DNA of 43,030 nt from the IMG/VR virus record IMGVR_UViG_3300042505_001447, positions 1 through 43,030 of that record, one strand, 5' to 3'. Shown piece after piece: positions 26,730 through 33,927 of the stretch; positions within the stretch are counted from its first letter, which is position 1, and the number at the start of each line of letters is the position of its first letter. Made by a program: the position numbers and the translations under genes. Below the pieces are notes generated by a model. The model searched no databases, had not been told where the DNA came from, and worked only from the letters and a program-made list of their open reading frames with translations. The stretch is from a virus.

Positions 26730-27220
26730 ACCACATCACCCCACTGCACCCGATAGCTAAATACCCCTGATAGCTTTTTGCCTAGCAGTTGATCAGGGAG
26801 CTGGTACTGGCTGGCCAGGGTAGCGCCTAGGGTAAACTGGCCTTCGTGGTCAAGGTGGCGGCGGTTGCGCTCAACAAAAGCATTGAAGCTAGCCAGATTT
26901 CCCCAGGTGCGCAATAGGCCAGTACTGGGGTTGATCAGCGTAAAGTCCTGCGACAGCCGCCATAAATAAGCGGGCATGGTTACCCCGGGCCGGATCGTCG
27001 AGGCTGGCCGCTGGGGTGCCAGGAAGTAACCCTCTAGCGGGATCTCGGTCAAGGTACTGCCCGCCTCCTGCAGTAGCCGATCATTGCCGACCTTGATCCA
27101 CGCTACGCCGACCTGGGTAGTCACCAACGACTCCGGCAGCCCGCTGGCGTTGGTGGTAGCCGTAGCTGGCACCGTCATTACCAAAGTAAGGCTAGCGTAC
27201 TGGTCAAGGGGCGTCGGCAT
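26726..27220 (-). CDS. Head-tail connector-region protein
   Basis: A 164-aa beta-rich protein (YASLTLVMTVPATATTN, VGVAWIKVGNDRLLQEAGSTL, FSYRVQWGDVV) overlapping the minor head gene by 4 bases (ATGA). It probably belongs to the neck or head-completion set. No family is recognised by eye. The overlap with the 27204 gene is 17 bases. Confidence 0.6.
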   Translation of the reverse strand: MPTPLDQYASLTLVMTVPATATTNASGLPESLVTTQVGVAWIKVGNDRLLQEAGSTLTEIPLEGYFLAPQRPASTIRPGVTMPAYLWRLSQDFTLINPSTGLLRTWGNLASFNAFVERNRRHLDHEGQFTLGATLASQYQLPDQLLGKKLSGVFSYRVQWGDVV

Positions 27221-27560
27221 CCCAGGCCTCCACCACCGCTGGATCGGTGCTATAGGGCCTTGCCAGCACCCTAGGGCATTGCTCCCAGATAGCAGCTAGG
27301 GACGGGTAGCCACCCTCTGGCCGGGCCTCCAGGATCAGCTTGGCCGCACCCTTGCCGATGGTGGGCAGGACGCTGATCTCATCAGCCGTAGCTGCTGCAT
27401 TGATCAGGGCCAAAGCTTGGGGCATGGCAGCTGGGCTAGGCGCTGGCAATGGGGCCGGGCTTGACGGCGGTTCGGTGGTCATGCCATGGAGTCGGATCCA
27501 AGCAGGCGCGTCAATGTCTGGAATGGTGATGGACTGGCCATCGGGGTAATAAAGCAACAT
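27204..27560 (-). CDS. Helix-hairpin-helix protein in head-completion slot
   Basis: A 118-aa protein. After a Pro-rich linker (TEPPSSPAPLPAPSPAA), residues 55-95 (INAAATADEISVLPTIGKGA, then KLILEARP...YPSL) match the ComEA-like helix-hairpin-helix pattern: Asn/Ala-rich start, LPxIGxxxAxxIxxxR. HhH motifs bind DNA without sequence preference. The place next to connector genes may mean a DNA-contacting head-tail adaptor. Confidence 0.65.
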   Translation of the reverse strand: MLLYYPDGQSITIPDIDAPAWIRLHGMTTEPPSSPAPLPAPSPAAMPQALALINAAATADEISVLPTIGKGAAKLILEARPEGGYPSLAAIWEQCPRVLARPYSTDPAVVEAWDADAP

Positions 27561-27563
27561 AGT

Positions 27564-27746
27564 TTAGTGCCACAACTCCATCAGGCCACGGACAGCCACC
27601 ACGACCCAGCCAGCGCTGATCACCGAGGCCCAGGCGGTGGATACCCAGGAGCGATGGCGGCGACGGATAGCGACCCGGGTGGCCCCGGCAAACAGGAGGC
27701 AGGCTGTCATGGCAGCCAGGCCCAGGACAATGTAGACAATAGCCAT
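27564..27746 (-). CDS. Small two-helix membrane protein (candidate holin)
   Basis: A 60-aa protein with two hydrophobic segments, IVYIVLGLAAMTACLLFAGA (about 3-22) and ASVISAGWVVVAVRGLM (about 40-56), joined by an Arg-rich loop (RVAIRRRHRS). Small size, two membrane helices and a basic middle are holin-like. It lies 3 bases upstream of the HhH gene, at the start of the leftward late operon, away from the endolysin. The function is inferred from topology only. Confidence 0.55.
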   Translation of the reverse strand: MAIVYIVLGLAAMTACLLFAGATRVAIRRRHRSWVSTAWASVISAGWVVVAVRGLMELWH

Positions 27747-27784
27747 AGCAGATCCCCATCGTTTTGCTTAGGGTGCCCAGGCAA

Positions 27785-27808
27785 CAAAAAACCCCGGGCT
27801 AGCCGGGG
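27785..27808 (-). terminator. Intrinsic terminator, leftward
   Basis: On the minus strand a GC-rich palindrome, CCCCGGCTAGCCCGGGG, is followed by TTTTTTG. It lies just after the stop of the 27830-28075 gene and insulates that short transcript from the late operon. Confidence 0.85.
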
Positions 27809-27829
27809 TGGAAGTAGCGTGGAGTCAGG

Positions 27830-28075
27830 CTACTCTGGCTTATAAAAACATTTGCCCACGGTAGACCATACCGAGTGAGTGGTGATGTTTTTATGCGGAA
27901 TGCTGACACGACTGCCATCGAAAACGATAATCAAGTCATCCTTCTGATAGCGGCAACCATCACGATCACCATACGAAACTTGCTGAACTGTGCCGCCCAT
28001 GTACTCAGGCGCAAACATCACCAATGCTTGATTGACCTCAGCCCCAAAGGTTTGACACATAGTAGGCGTAGACAT
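27830..28075 (-). CDS. Uncharacterised operator-controlled protein
   Basis: An 81-aa protein (MSTPTMCQTFGAEVNQAL...) with strands YMGGTVQQVSYGDRDG, CRYQKDDLIIVFDGSRVSIP and a basic C-terminus. It is monocistronic, between a promoter of the shared operator class (28093-28136) and a terminator (27785). No family is recognised. Sharing its promoter type with the csf1-cysH operon and with the 28964 gene suggests co-regulation with them. Confidence 0.6.
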   Translation of the reverse strand: MSTPTMCQTFGAEVNQALVMFAPEYMGGTVQQVSYGDRDGCRYQKDDLIIVFDGSRVSIPHKNITTHSVWSTVGKCFYKPE

Positions 28076-28092
28076 AACTTGATCCTCGTAAG

Positions 28093-28136
28093 TGGTTCCA
28101 TGTCTCCACTATACCCCCACCATATCGAACCGTCAA
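28093..28136 (-). promoter_or_regulatory. Promoter/operator, diverged third copy
   Basis: Leftward. The -35 TTGACG is at 28131-28136, 17 bases separate it from the -10 TATAGT at 28108-28113, and a GTTCGATAT half-site lies in the spacer. The second half-site (near 28094-28102) is degenerate compared with the two perfect copies at 28902 and 30925. Confidence 0.65.
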
Positions 28137-28146
28137 CCGCCTGCAA

Positions 28147-28175
28147 CAAAAAACCCCAGCCGTGGCCGGGGTGGG
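28147..28175 (-). terminator. Intrinsic terminator, leftward
   Basis: On the minus strand the stem CCCCGGCC/GGCTGGGG is followed by TTTTTTG. It ends the short transcript carrying the 46-aa gene at 28190 and separates it from the operator promoter at 28093-28136. Confidence 0.8.
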
Positions 28176-28189
28176 GTGGCGGTGGCGGG

Positions 28190-28330
28190 CTACTCTGCTT
28201 CTGCCTCAGCCCGCAGCTGGTCCCGCAGCTGGCTCAGCTCCGCGATCAGGGCCTCCCGGTCAAAGTCCTGGCCACTCTTCAGCAAGGCTGACATGGCCTG
28301 TAGCTCAACGATCATCTGGTCTTGGGTCAT
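28190..28330 (-). CDS. Small helical protein, 46 aa
   Basis: A very short gene, MTQDQMIVELQAMSALLKSG to the terminal AEAEAE. The ATG at 28330 follows a strong ribosome site (GGAGGAACC), and the gene ends just before a terminator. The sequence is one amphipathic, Glu/Gln/Leu-rich helix (ELSQLRDQLRAEAEAE), likely a coiled coil. It is in line with the 28353-28814 gene, 22 bases downstream, so probably co-transcribed with it. The function is unknown. Confidence 0.65.
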   Translation of the reverse strand: MTQDQMIVELQAMSALLKSGQDFDREALIAELSQLRDQLRAEAEAE

Positions 28331-28352
28331 GGTTCCTCCGGGCTAACTGGCC

Positions 28353-28814
28353 CTAGCCTACCTTGTCCGCCCAGTGCATGGCCAGCAGGTCGTCTGCGGT
28401 CCTGGCCAGGTTGATCCGGGCACCGTCGTTGATAGCCTCAGAAATAGCGCCTAGGTGGTATATGGCCATTTTCGAGTAATACTTAAGCGCCCCAGCTAGG
28501 CAGGACATCCACAGCGATAGCTTCTCCCAGGTGGGATGCTGGCTATTGTAGAACTGGCTAAAGCCTTTGATCGGCTCCTGCAACGACTCCCGACACTGGG
28601 CCAAGCTACTGCCTTGCTGGCTGGCTAGCACCACCAGGGCCTCCATGCAGGCTACATACCGGGCAGCCATGGTATCAACAGGCTCCCCGCTGACTAGGCC
28701 ATCATTCACCAGTTGGATGGCGCGTTGTAGGTCGCCCAGGGCATCAGCGCTGGCTGGCCGCTCAGCTAGGATGGCTGGCTCTAGGTCAGCAAGGCGGGCG
28801 AGGGTCTTAGTCAT
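28353..28814 (-). CDS. Uncharacterised helical protein
   Basis: A 153-aa all-helical protein (MTKTLARLADLEPAILAERP...), with no hydrophobic segment long enough for a membrane span. It contains RYVACMEALVVLASQQ and LWMSCLAGALKYYSKMAIYHLGAI helices. It is divergent from the operator-controlled 28964 gene, with 149 bases between the start codons. No family is recognised. Confidence 0.6.
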   Translation of the reverse strand: MTKTLARLADLEPAILAERPASADALGDLQRAIQLVNDGLVSGEPVDTMAARYVACMEALVVLASQQGSSLAQCRESLQEPIKGFSQFYNSQHPTWEKLSLWMSCLAGALKYYSKMAIYHLGAISEAINDGARINLARTADDLLAMHWADKVG

Positions 28815-28901
28815 GGCTAGCGGATCCGATGTACGTCCCCACTAGCCTAGCAGAAACCCGAACAAAAGCCTATGGCCGAAAGGAAAAAGCCTAAAGCGGG
28901 G

Positions 28902-28943
28902 TTGACAGTTCGATACAGGGGGGGTATATTGAGGGTATCGAAC
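28902..28943 (+). promoter_or_regulatory. Strong promoter with inverted-repeat operator
   Basis: TTGACA (28902-28907), 17 bases, TATATT (28925-28930). The half-site GTTCGATAC (28908-28916) and its exact inverse GTATCGAAC (28935-28943) flank the -10 element, so a bound dimer would block polymerase. A run of seven G lies between. The same 49 bases occur exactly at the minus-strand promoter upstream of the 30597-30905 gene. Confidence 0.85.
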
Positions 28944-28963
28944 CACTTACCGAGGACCGACCC

Positions 28964-29161
28964 ATGCCCAAGTTTATTTCCATCCAAGACGGCGCTTACC
29001 TGCTTAACCTAGCTCACATCGTTAGCATCGAGGTGAATAAAGGTTCCCTGGAAGTCACCTGTAACGATGGCCAGGGGGCCTACACCGTAGACGACCCCGA
29101 CGAGATGGGTACACTGATGGACTCGATCCAGATCGTGGATCCAAATGAAGAGGGAGTGTAG
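28964..29161 (+). CDS. Small acidic protein under phage operator
   Basis: A 65-aa protein (MPKFISIQDGAYLLNLAHIV...) with beta strands (HIVSIEVNKGSLEVTCNDGQGAYTV) and an acidic tail (DPDEMG, DPNEEGV). It is the only gene of a short rightward transcript between the operator promoter and a terminator. It is convergent with csf1, whose stop codon lies inside that terminator. Small, acidic and tightly regulated, it could be an inhibitor or modulator of the neighbouring type IV complex, but nothing in the sequence proves that. Confidence 0.65.
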   Translation: MPKFISIQDGAYLLNLAHIVSIEVNKGSLEVTCNDGQGAYTVDDPDEMGTLMDSIQIVDPNEEGV

Positions 29162-29184
29162 CCCCGCTCCCCACCTCCCCGCAG

Positions 29185-29206
29185 ACCCCCGGCCTAGCTG
29201 GGGGTT
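29185..29206 (+). terminator. Intrinsic terminator, rightward
   Basis: The stem ACCCCCGGC...GCTGGGGGT is followed by TTTT on the plus strand. It ends the 28964 transcript. The csf1 stop codon (29194-29196) is inside the loop region, so the two transcripts converge here. Confidence 0.7.
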
Positions 29207-29868
29207 TTGCTTTGGGCCACATAGCTGAGCAGGTCCAGAAACCGGCTGCCCCGCACTGGCGCGATCTGGTCCTCCAGCGGCTGGTACTGGCTGATCGCCC
29301 GCATTAGCCTGTCGCTGTGGTACAGGCCGCTATCAATCTCCGTCTTACTGAACTCCAACGCCATTAGCCCCTCATAGCCAGCCAGGAGGCCCGTGAAGCG
29401 TTCCCGGCCTATCCACAGGGTATCTAGCTCGAACTGCACCGGGAAATGGTCTCTGCTATGGCCATCCTGGGCCCAGGGCAGCACATGTTTCTGGCCGGAC
29501 TCAGCGATGACGATGGTAAACGGTGGCTCCGGTGGCTCCAGCAGCCAGCCACGGATCTGAGCCCGGGTGGGTAAGTCCGAGACTACCGGGAAAGTGTCTT
29601 TGCCGATGGTCTTGGCCTCACCGATCACAGGCGACAGCAGCACATCGCCTTGGTACAACCGGCTCAAAGATCGGCCCCATAGCTTACTCCACTTGTCCTT
29701 GCCCTGATTCCAGTACCACAGCAGCTTTTCGTTGCCGTCAATGGCACCATAGCAGCGCCCGCATAGCTGGTCGGAGCCTGGGCAACGGGCCATGCTATGG
29801 CCGGTAAAGCTGTCTTTGAGCGCTAGGGGAAAGCTGGCGGGCTTGCCGCATAGGTAGCACTCAGCCAT
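29194..29868 (-). CDS. csf1: Csf1-like type IV CRISPR subunit (Cas8-like)
   Basis: Type IV effector subunit carrying a zinc finger. The 224-aa protein starts MAECYLCGKPASF and has CYLC (Cys4, Cys7) and LCGRC (Cys36, Cys39) around DSFTGHSMARCPGSDQ. This CxxC-x28-CxxC pattern with FT(G/N) and SD.LC motifs is what I know of Csf1. The remaining 180 residues are less conserved. The frame is open to 29937, but the ATG at 29868 overlaps the cysH stop (29861) by 8 bases, giving translational coupling. Context supports the call: cysH, csf2, csf3 and cas6 lie upstream on the same strand. Identity is from motif memory and synteny, not from a search. Confidence 0.7.
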   Translation of the reverse strand: MAECYLCGKPASFPLALKDSFTGHSMARCPGSDQLCGRCYGAIDGNEKLLWYWNQGKDKWSKLWGRSLSRLYQGDVLLSPVIGEAKTIGKDTFPVVSDLPTRAQIRGWLLEPPEPPFTIVIAESGQKHVLPWAQDGHSRDHFPVQFELDTLWIGRERFTGLLAGYEGLMALEFSKTEIDSGLYHSDRLMRAISQYQPLEDQIAPVRGSRFLDLLSYVAQSKTPS

Positions 29869-30604
29869 GGTCCGCAACCTCCGGAAAATGTTTACAAAAT
29901 TCAGCCCAAAATTCTGGATGATGCCGCCGCAGGTCACTCAGTCGCCCCCAGTTTACGCCAGTAGTCCCGATGGGTGGCCCATTGCGCACCGTCAGCCGGT
30001 CCCGGTCGTACATGGCAGGGTAGGGCAGTTGGTGAGAGTCGATATAGCACCAAATATCCTGGGTACTCCAGAAGCCGACCGGCGAACATACCCACAGGCC
30101 ATCCTTGCGCTGGTATAGCTCGCCCTTGCCCTTCAGGTATAGGCTACGGCCCCGCGACTCCTTCCGTAGCCCCCAGGCATAGCCTCGCACGCCATGGGCC
30201 TCCTGGTAGTCATCCAGCGGGCCATACATTAGCGCTGCATTAATGCGCTTGTCCAAGCCGGTCGCCATGGTGCCATCCAGGGGAATGCCATAGTCCTGGT
30301 ACAGCTTCAGTAGGCTGCGGGGTGGGCATAGCTCGATGATGTTCCAGCCCTGGCCTTGCAGGTGGTGAAGCAGCTCGATGCAGTCCGGCCATTCTGCCAA
30401 CGGCCCTTGGTTGACCCAGACAAAAGGGCAGTCCGGCCATACCTGGCGGATTAGGTGAGCCATTACCAAGCTATCCTTGCCGCCACTGACTGAGCCATAG
30501 GCGTAGCGATCTGTGGCCTCCAGCCAGCGGCCAATAACAGAAAGCGCCCGGTCAACCTTGCGGGTCAACCAGGGCGCTCGTGAGCCGGTGCCAGTGTTAA
30601 GCAA
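29861..30604 (-). CDS. CysH-like PP-loop ATPase of type IV locus
   Basis: A PAPS-reductase-family (adenine nucleotide alpha-hydrolase) protein, 247 aa. The PP-loop is SVSGGKDSLVMAHL (SGGKDS at residues 40-45). PFVWVNQGPLAEWPD, RGYAWGLRKESRGRSLYLKG and PVGFWSTQDIWCYI follow, matching the fold. The C-terminal ECGIHxG-type redox cysteine of true reductases is not seen, so it is probably not an assimilatory sulfate enzyme. CysH-like genes are the known companion of type IV-B CRISPR loci. There is no ATG: TTG at 30604 is the likely start and overlaps the upstream stop at 30597. TTG at 30568 is an alternative. Confidence 0.8.
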   Translation of the reverse strand: MLNTGTGSRAPWLTRKVDRALSVIGRWLEATDRYAYGSVSGGKDSLVMAHLIRQVWPDCPFVWVNQGPLAEWPDCIELLHHLQGQGWNIIELCPPRSLLKLYQDYGIPLDGTMATGLDKRINAALMYGPLDDYQEAHGVRGYAWGLRKESRGRSLYLKGKGELYQRKDGLWVCSPVGFWSTQDIWCYIDSHQLPYPAMYDRDRLTVRNGPPIGTTGVNWGRLSDLRRHHPEFWAEFCKHFPEVADHG

Positions 30605-30905
30605 GCTGCATCCGCTCGCTCATTGCATCCGCAAACCATTCGCGGATCTTGTCTTCGGCATTGTCATAAAAGTGAGTGTTGGAGTCGTCATCCCACTCTT
30701 CCTCGTTGAGGTGGGGAACGGTAAGAATGAGTCCGGGGCTATCGTACAGGTTCCCAACAGAACCCTTGTCCATAGTGCGGTAGGCGCCATCCTCAAACAG
30801 CTCAACAACGTAAGCACCGCCGCCCCAGGATGCTGCCGTGGAAGAATCAACGGTGGCCTCGAAGTCGCTGGACATGAAGTTATCGAAAGCTTGTTGAATA
30901 GTCAT
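30597..30905 (-). CDS. Acidic small protein, first gene of the cysH-csf1 operon
   Basis: A 102-aa, strongly acidic protein (NEEEWDDDSNTHFYDNAEDK near the C-terminus) with a central beta part (GGGAYVVELFEDGAYRTMDKG). It is the first gene after the perfect operator promoter and is coupled to cysH by an 8-base overlap. No family is recognised. Its acidic surface could mimic nucleic acid or regulate the complex; that is speculation. The ATG is at 30905 after a GAGGAC ribosome site. Confidence 0.6.
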   Translation of the reverse strand: MTIQQAFDNFMSSDFEATVDSSTAASWGGGAYVVELFEDGAYRTMDKGSVGNLYDSPGLILTVPHLNEEEWDDDSNTHFYDNAEDKIREWFADAMSERMQLA

Positions 30906-30924
30906 CAGTCAGTCCTCATAAGTG

Positions 30925-30966
30925 GTTCGATACCCTCAATATACCCCCCCTGTATCGAACTGTCAA
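30925..30966 (-). promoter_or_regulatory. Promoter/operator of the cysH-csf1 operon
   Basis: The same 49-base promoter/operator as at 28902, on the minus strand. TTGACA is at 30961-30966, 17 bases follow, and TATATT is at 30938-30943. Half-sites lie at 30952-30960 and 30925-30933. The -35 overlaps the cas6 stop codon at 30963, so the csf1 half of the locus has its own repressible promoter inside the longer operon. Confidence 0.85.
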
Positions 30967-31571
30967 CACTTTCCGACAAAATAGCCACAGCCTAGGCGCT
31001 GTCTACCTCCTAGCCCTTGCCGCTGGAGGGTCAGCGATGCCTCCGGCGATAGGTCGGCAAAGCTTACCCCGTAGCCCACCACGGTAGCATCCTTGATCCG
31101 CAGGGTTTTGCGCTCCCCCAGTACCGGCATAGCCTGTACCCCCAACCGTTCCAGCGCCTTGCCTAGGGCTATCCCGAACTCAAAAGGTGACACCTGGTCC
31201 TGGTACTGGGCTTTGATGGTCACCAGCCTTGCCTCTAGGCTAGGACATGGCTGCAGGGATGCACCCGTCAAGGTGCCTAGCTGCACCAGCGCCTTACCCA
31301 CCCGCAATACTTGATTGTCCAGGCTACCGAATAGCTCCAGATTGGCCAGCTCAGTCCGCACCCCTAGCCAGCTTTCGCTACCCAGTTGCACCCACCCCTG
31401 GCGGTCCGGGATACCGTTGATCGTCTTCAGCGACCAGGCCAATTCTTTCAACCCCGGTAGGCGTTCTACCAAGGCGCTATAGAGCCGGTAGCCATGGTCG
31501 GCGGGTATTCTATCGCCCTGCACCGGCCAGGCTAGCTGTATCCAGGCGGGCGGTGTGGACTGACATGGCAC
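30963..31571 (-). CDS. cas6: Cas6-type CRISPR RNA endoribonuclease
   Basis: Processes CRISPR repeat hairpins and often stays on the crRNA 3' end. The roughly 202-aa protein matches the Cas6 (cmx6/MYXAN-type) layout. WIQLAWPVQGDRIPADHGYRLYSAL opens the first RRM-like fold, with candidate catalytic His26 in PADHGY. WLGVRTELANLELFG is the middle strand, then RKTLRIKDATVVGYGVSFADL. The C-terminal Gly-rich loop is GLGGRQRLGCGYF (187-198). The frame is open to 31721, but the extra N-terminus overlaps csf3. A GTG at 31571 fits the domain start, though no clear ribosome site is seen. Cas6 is not expected in type IV-B. Confidence 0.75.
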   Translation of the reverse strand: MPCQSTPPAWIQLAWPVQGDRIPADHGYRLYSALVERLPGLKELAWSLKTINGIPDRQGWVQLGSESWLGVRTELANLELFGSLDNQVLRVGKALVQLGTLTGASLQPCPSLEARLVTIKAQYQDQVSPFEFGIALGKALERLGVQAMPVLGERKTLRIKDATVVGYGVSFADLSPEASLTLQRQGLGGRQRLGCGYFVGKC

Positions 31572-32238
31572 AGCGGGCTTTGTTGGCTGGCAGCCAGGCA
31601 GGGGGTCGCCAGCCCCAGTCGCGGATGGCAATATCAATCGGTCGGTCCCGGGGCAGGTGGACGGCGGGGATGGGTCGCATAAGTTTACCGTTTGGCCCCC
31701 ATAGATGCCAGTCGTGGTCATGGTCCTCTACCTCCCAGTTGGTAACTTGCCCGTAGCCATGGGCGCGTTTTTTGCCCAGCCCAGTACAGCCCTGCAATAA
31801 TGCCGCGATGCCGTCCCGGTCGCCCTGACAGTACCAAGTGATCGTCGGTGCCAGCCGCACAAACAAGGGCAGGTCGTAGGCTTTCTCCGCCCCCTGGCTG
31901 GTATCCCACTTTGCCTTGCGCTTCCCCCATGCCGGTGGTGGGCTATCGATCCCAGGTGCCCAGCGCTTCCTGAATTTGCTAACCGACTCATTGCGGTAGG
32001 TATAGCACGGACTAGAGGTTTGCCAGTACCAATCCTCGCCCAGCCAACCCTTAGCCAGTGGCATGTGCTCATCCACTACCGGGCGGCTAGCTTCTACGTC
32101 CTGGGCGCTAGGGTTGGGGGCCGCCATCCCCCGGGCATCGAGGATCAACCACTCTAGCAGGCTAGCTAGATCGGGACTCCAGTCATCAAAGACGGCAATG
32201 CCCGACGATAGCCGGGCGGTGACTCGCAGGTTAGCCAT
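31510..32238 (-). CDS. csf3: Csf3 (Cas5-like) type IV CRISPR subunit
   Basis: Cas5-like RAMP protein that caps the 5' end of the guide in class 1 complexes. The length is 242 aa. The Gly-rich RAMP loop is GLGKKRAHGYGQVTNW near residues 153-168. An N-terminal RRM-like strand (ANLRVTARLSSGIAVFDDW) precedes a long helix. KFRKRW and a Trp-rich region follow. The ATG at 32238 overlaps the csf2 stop (32231) by 8 bases, and cas6 overlaps its 3' end. The identity rests on the RAMP motif, size and order next to csf2. Confidence 0.75.
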   Translation of the reverse strand: MANLRVTARLSSGIAVFDDWSPDLASLLEWLILDARGMAAPNPSAQDVEASRPVVDEHMPLAKGWLGEDWYWQTSSPCYTYRNESVSKFRKRWAPGIDSPPPAWGKRKAKWDTSQGAEKAYDLPLFVRLAPTITWYCQGDRDGIAALLQGCTGLGKKRAHGYGQVTNWEVEDHDHDWHLWGPNGKLMRPIPAVHLPRDRPIDIAIRDWGWRPPAWLPANKARCAMSVHTARLDTASLAGAGR

Positions 32239-33394
32239 TGAGCAACCCCTTCAACTCGCTGGACTCCTGGGCCTGGGCTAGAAATTCCTGGTAGACGCTC
32301 AGATAGTCCTGATAGGCATGGTGGGCCTCCTGGGCGGTGCTGGATAGCGTCTGGTTGCCGGTGGCTAGCGATAGGAAGTGGCCGCGTTCCTGGCCACGCT
32401 GGTACCAAAATTCTAGTGATACCAGCCCATTGCCGCGGTTAGCCTTGCCGCCAATGTACGGCGACTTGGCAAACTGCAGTAGGGTATCGACTACCCAGCC
32501 AGTCTCGATGGCGGTGGTGTGCAGATCCCAGCGGCTATAGAGCCTGGAGCCAGCCATGATCAGCCGGTCGCTGGCGATCATCTGGTCAGACTTTTTGGCC
32601 TTATCCTCACCCTTAGCCTTTGGCTTGGCCTCGCCCAGCAGGCTCATCTGGCCTTCCTCTGCACCGCCTGGGAGAAACTTTTGCAACGCTGGATCGTGGG
32701 TACTATCGCGGCGGGTGGTTTGGTCTACCGTCAGGTACTGGGTCCAGTTGCGTAACATCTTGCGCAGGTAGGGCAGGTGGTCTGCCTTGGCCTGACGGTA
32801 GGCTTCAACCTGCTCAGTGGTGGGTGGCTCAAATGGGTTAGCCGTCAGCCTGTCTTTGCACTCCAGTAGTTCCTGCAGCCTGGGCAGTACATCTGGCGGC
32901 AATAGGCCAGGAAATTCCCGGTAGATCAGCTCCGCCGACTCGTAGCACAGCAGATACGCACTACCCACCGCCAAACGGCCATGGACCATCTGGGCATTCT
33001 TCACCCCGAACACCCCGGCAGGCTTGGCCGTACCCAGCACCGACAGCCAGGGCATCAACTGCCGGATGCGGGTGTCCAGGTCCATATCATTGGCGGTGCT
33101 GCCATCAATGCGGCCGCCAGCGAATAGGGTATGGTGAACATCTGGCGATACCTGCAGGGCCAGCGCATCCAGCACACTAGCCATGCCACGGCGGCGTAGG
33201 ATGCCATTGCGCAGCGCATTGCCGGAGTAGACAAAGCAGGAGACCGGGTTCCCCTCCAGGTCTAGCAGCTTGGCCGTCTTGAGGTTACTGACATTGCCTG
33301 CTACCTCGCCAATGTGGCTAAGCGGGCTTTGCAGGGTCACCTGGCAGTGCAGGGTGATCCGCTGCCGGTTGTGAATGTCGTAGGCTTCAAACAT
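32231..33394 (-). CDS. csf2: Csf2 (Cas7-like) type IV CRISPR backbone
   Basis: Cas7-type RAMP that would form the guide-bound helical backbone of the complex. The length is 387 aa. The N-terminus shows ITLHCQVTLQSPLSHIGE, then VYSGNALRNGILRRRGM, the Gly/Arg-rich segment known from Csf2/Cas7. FAGGRIDGSTANDMD follows. A charged insert (AKPKAKGEDKAKKSD) lies before DRLIMAGSRLYSRWDL. The C-terminal YIGGKANRGNGLVSLEFWY is the second Gly-rich loop. It is translationally coupled to the cas11-like gene upstream and csf3 downstream. This is the most secure member of the locus. Confidence 0.82.
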   Translation of the reverse strand: MFEAYDIHNRQRITLHCQVTLQSPLSHIGEVAGNVSNLKTAKLLDLEGNPVSCFVYSGNALRNGILRRRGMASVLDALALQVSPDVHHTLFAGGRIDGSTANDMDLDTRIRQLMPWLSVLGTAKPAGVFGVKNAQMVHGRLAVGSAYLLCYESAELIYREFPGLLPPDVLPRLQELLECKDRLTANPFEPPTTEQVEAYRQAKADHLPYLRKMLRNWTQYLTVDQTTRRDSTHDPALQKFLPGGAEEGQMSLLGEAKPKAKGEDKAKKSDQMIASDRLIMAGSRLYSRWDLHTTAIETGWVVDTLLQFAKSPYIGGKANRGNGLVSLEFWYQRGQERGHFLSLATGNQTLSSTAQEAHHAYQDYLSVYQEFLAQAQESSELKGLLNG

Positions 33395-33902
33395 CGGTGG
33401 TTACCTCTACGTCGATAGCATCGTCTGGCGCATCCTGGCCTAGCGCCCGGTCTTCCTCAAAGCGCAAGCGGCACAGCACCTGAATGATAGCCGCCCGGGT
33501 CCGGCATAGCTCCAGCACATCCCACTCGGTGAAGCCGTCCTTGGCGATCTGCTGCAGCAAGTCCCGCCAGCCGACAAAGACTAGCGCCTCATCCTGGGTC
33601 AGCTCCTGGATCTCGCTCAGGTCAGCGTTTACCCGTAGGATGCGCTGCTCTGGCTGCACGATGCCGGTTAGGACCGCTGGCCGTAAGTGGCTGATCAAGG
33701 CATTAACCAGGCGTTGTAGGTAGTCCTCCAGCGTGGTGGATACCTCAGCGCTGTTCTGGATAGTGGACTCCAGAAAGGTCCAGGTCTTGGTGCCCATCGC
33801 TGGACTTTTGGCCCGGTCGCGGCACTTAAACACCCAATAGCTAAGGGCTGCAGCTAGCCCATAGGCGCTATCAGAGGCATTGGAGAAACCAAAATAGTTC
33901 AT
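33387..33902 (-). CDS. Cas11-like small subunit candidate
   Basis: A 171-aa all-helical protein (MNYFGFSNASDSAYGLAAAL...), first in the leftward csf2-csf3-cas6 operon. It overlaps csf2 by 8 bases. Type IV-B loci place the helical cas11 directly before csf2, so position and fold class agree. By sequence alone I cannot confirm the family. The frame is open to 33950 (GTG), but the promoter-like elements at 33928-33955 would lie inside it, so the ATG at 33902 is preferred. The acidic C-terminus is EVTTDV. Confidence 0.5.
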   Translation of the reverse strand: MNYFGFSNASDSAYGLAAALSYWVFKCRDRAKSPAMGTKTWTFLESTIQNSAEVSTTLEDYLQRLVNALISHLRPAVLTGIVQPEQRILRVNADLSEIQELTQDEALVFVGWRDLLQQIAKDGFTEWDVLELCRTRAAIIQVLCRLRFEEDRALGQDAPDDAIDVEVTTDV

Positions 33903-33927
33903 AGGTCTTGACAAAACTGCCACCATG

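Noticed and set aside
29861-30604. Genuine assimilatory PAPS reductase (metabolic gene)
   Set aside because: The C-terminal catalytic Cys motif is not seen, and the gene is coupled to csf1 in a CRISPR operon, so a CRISPR-linked role is more likely.
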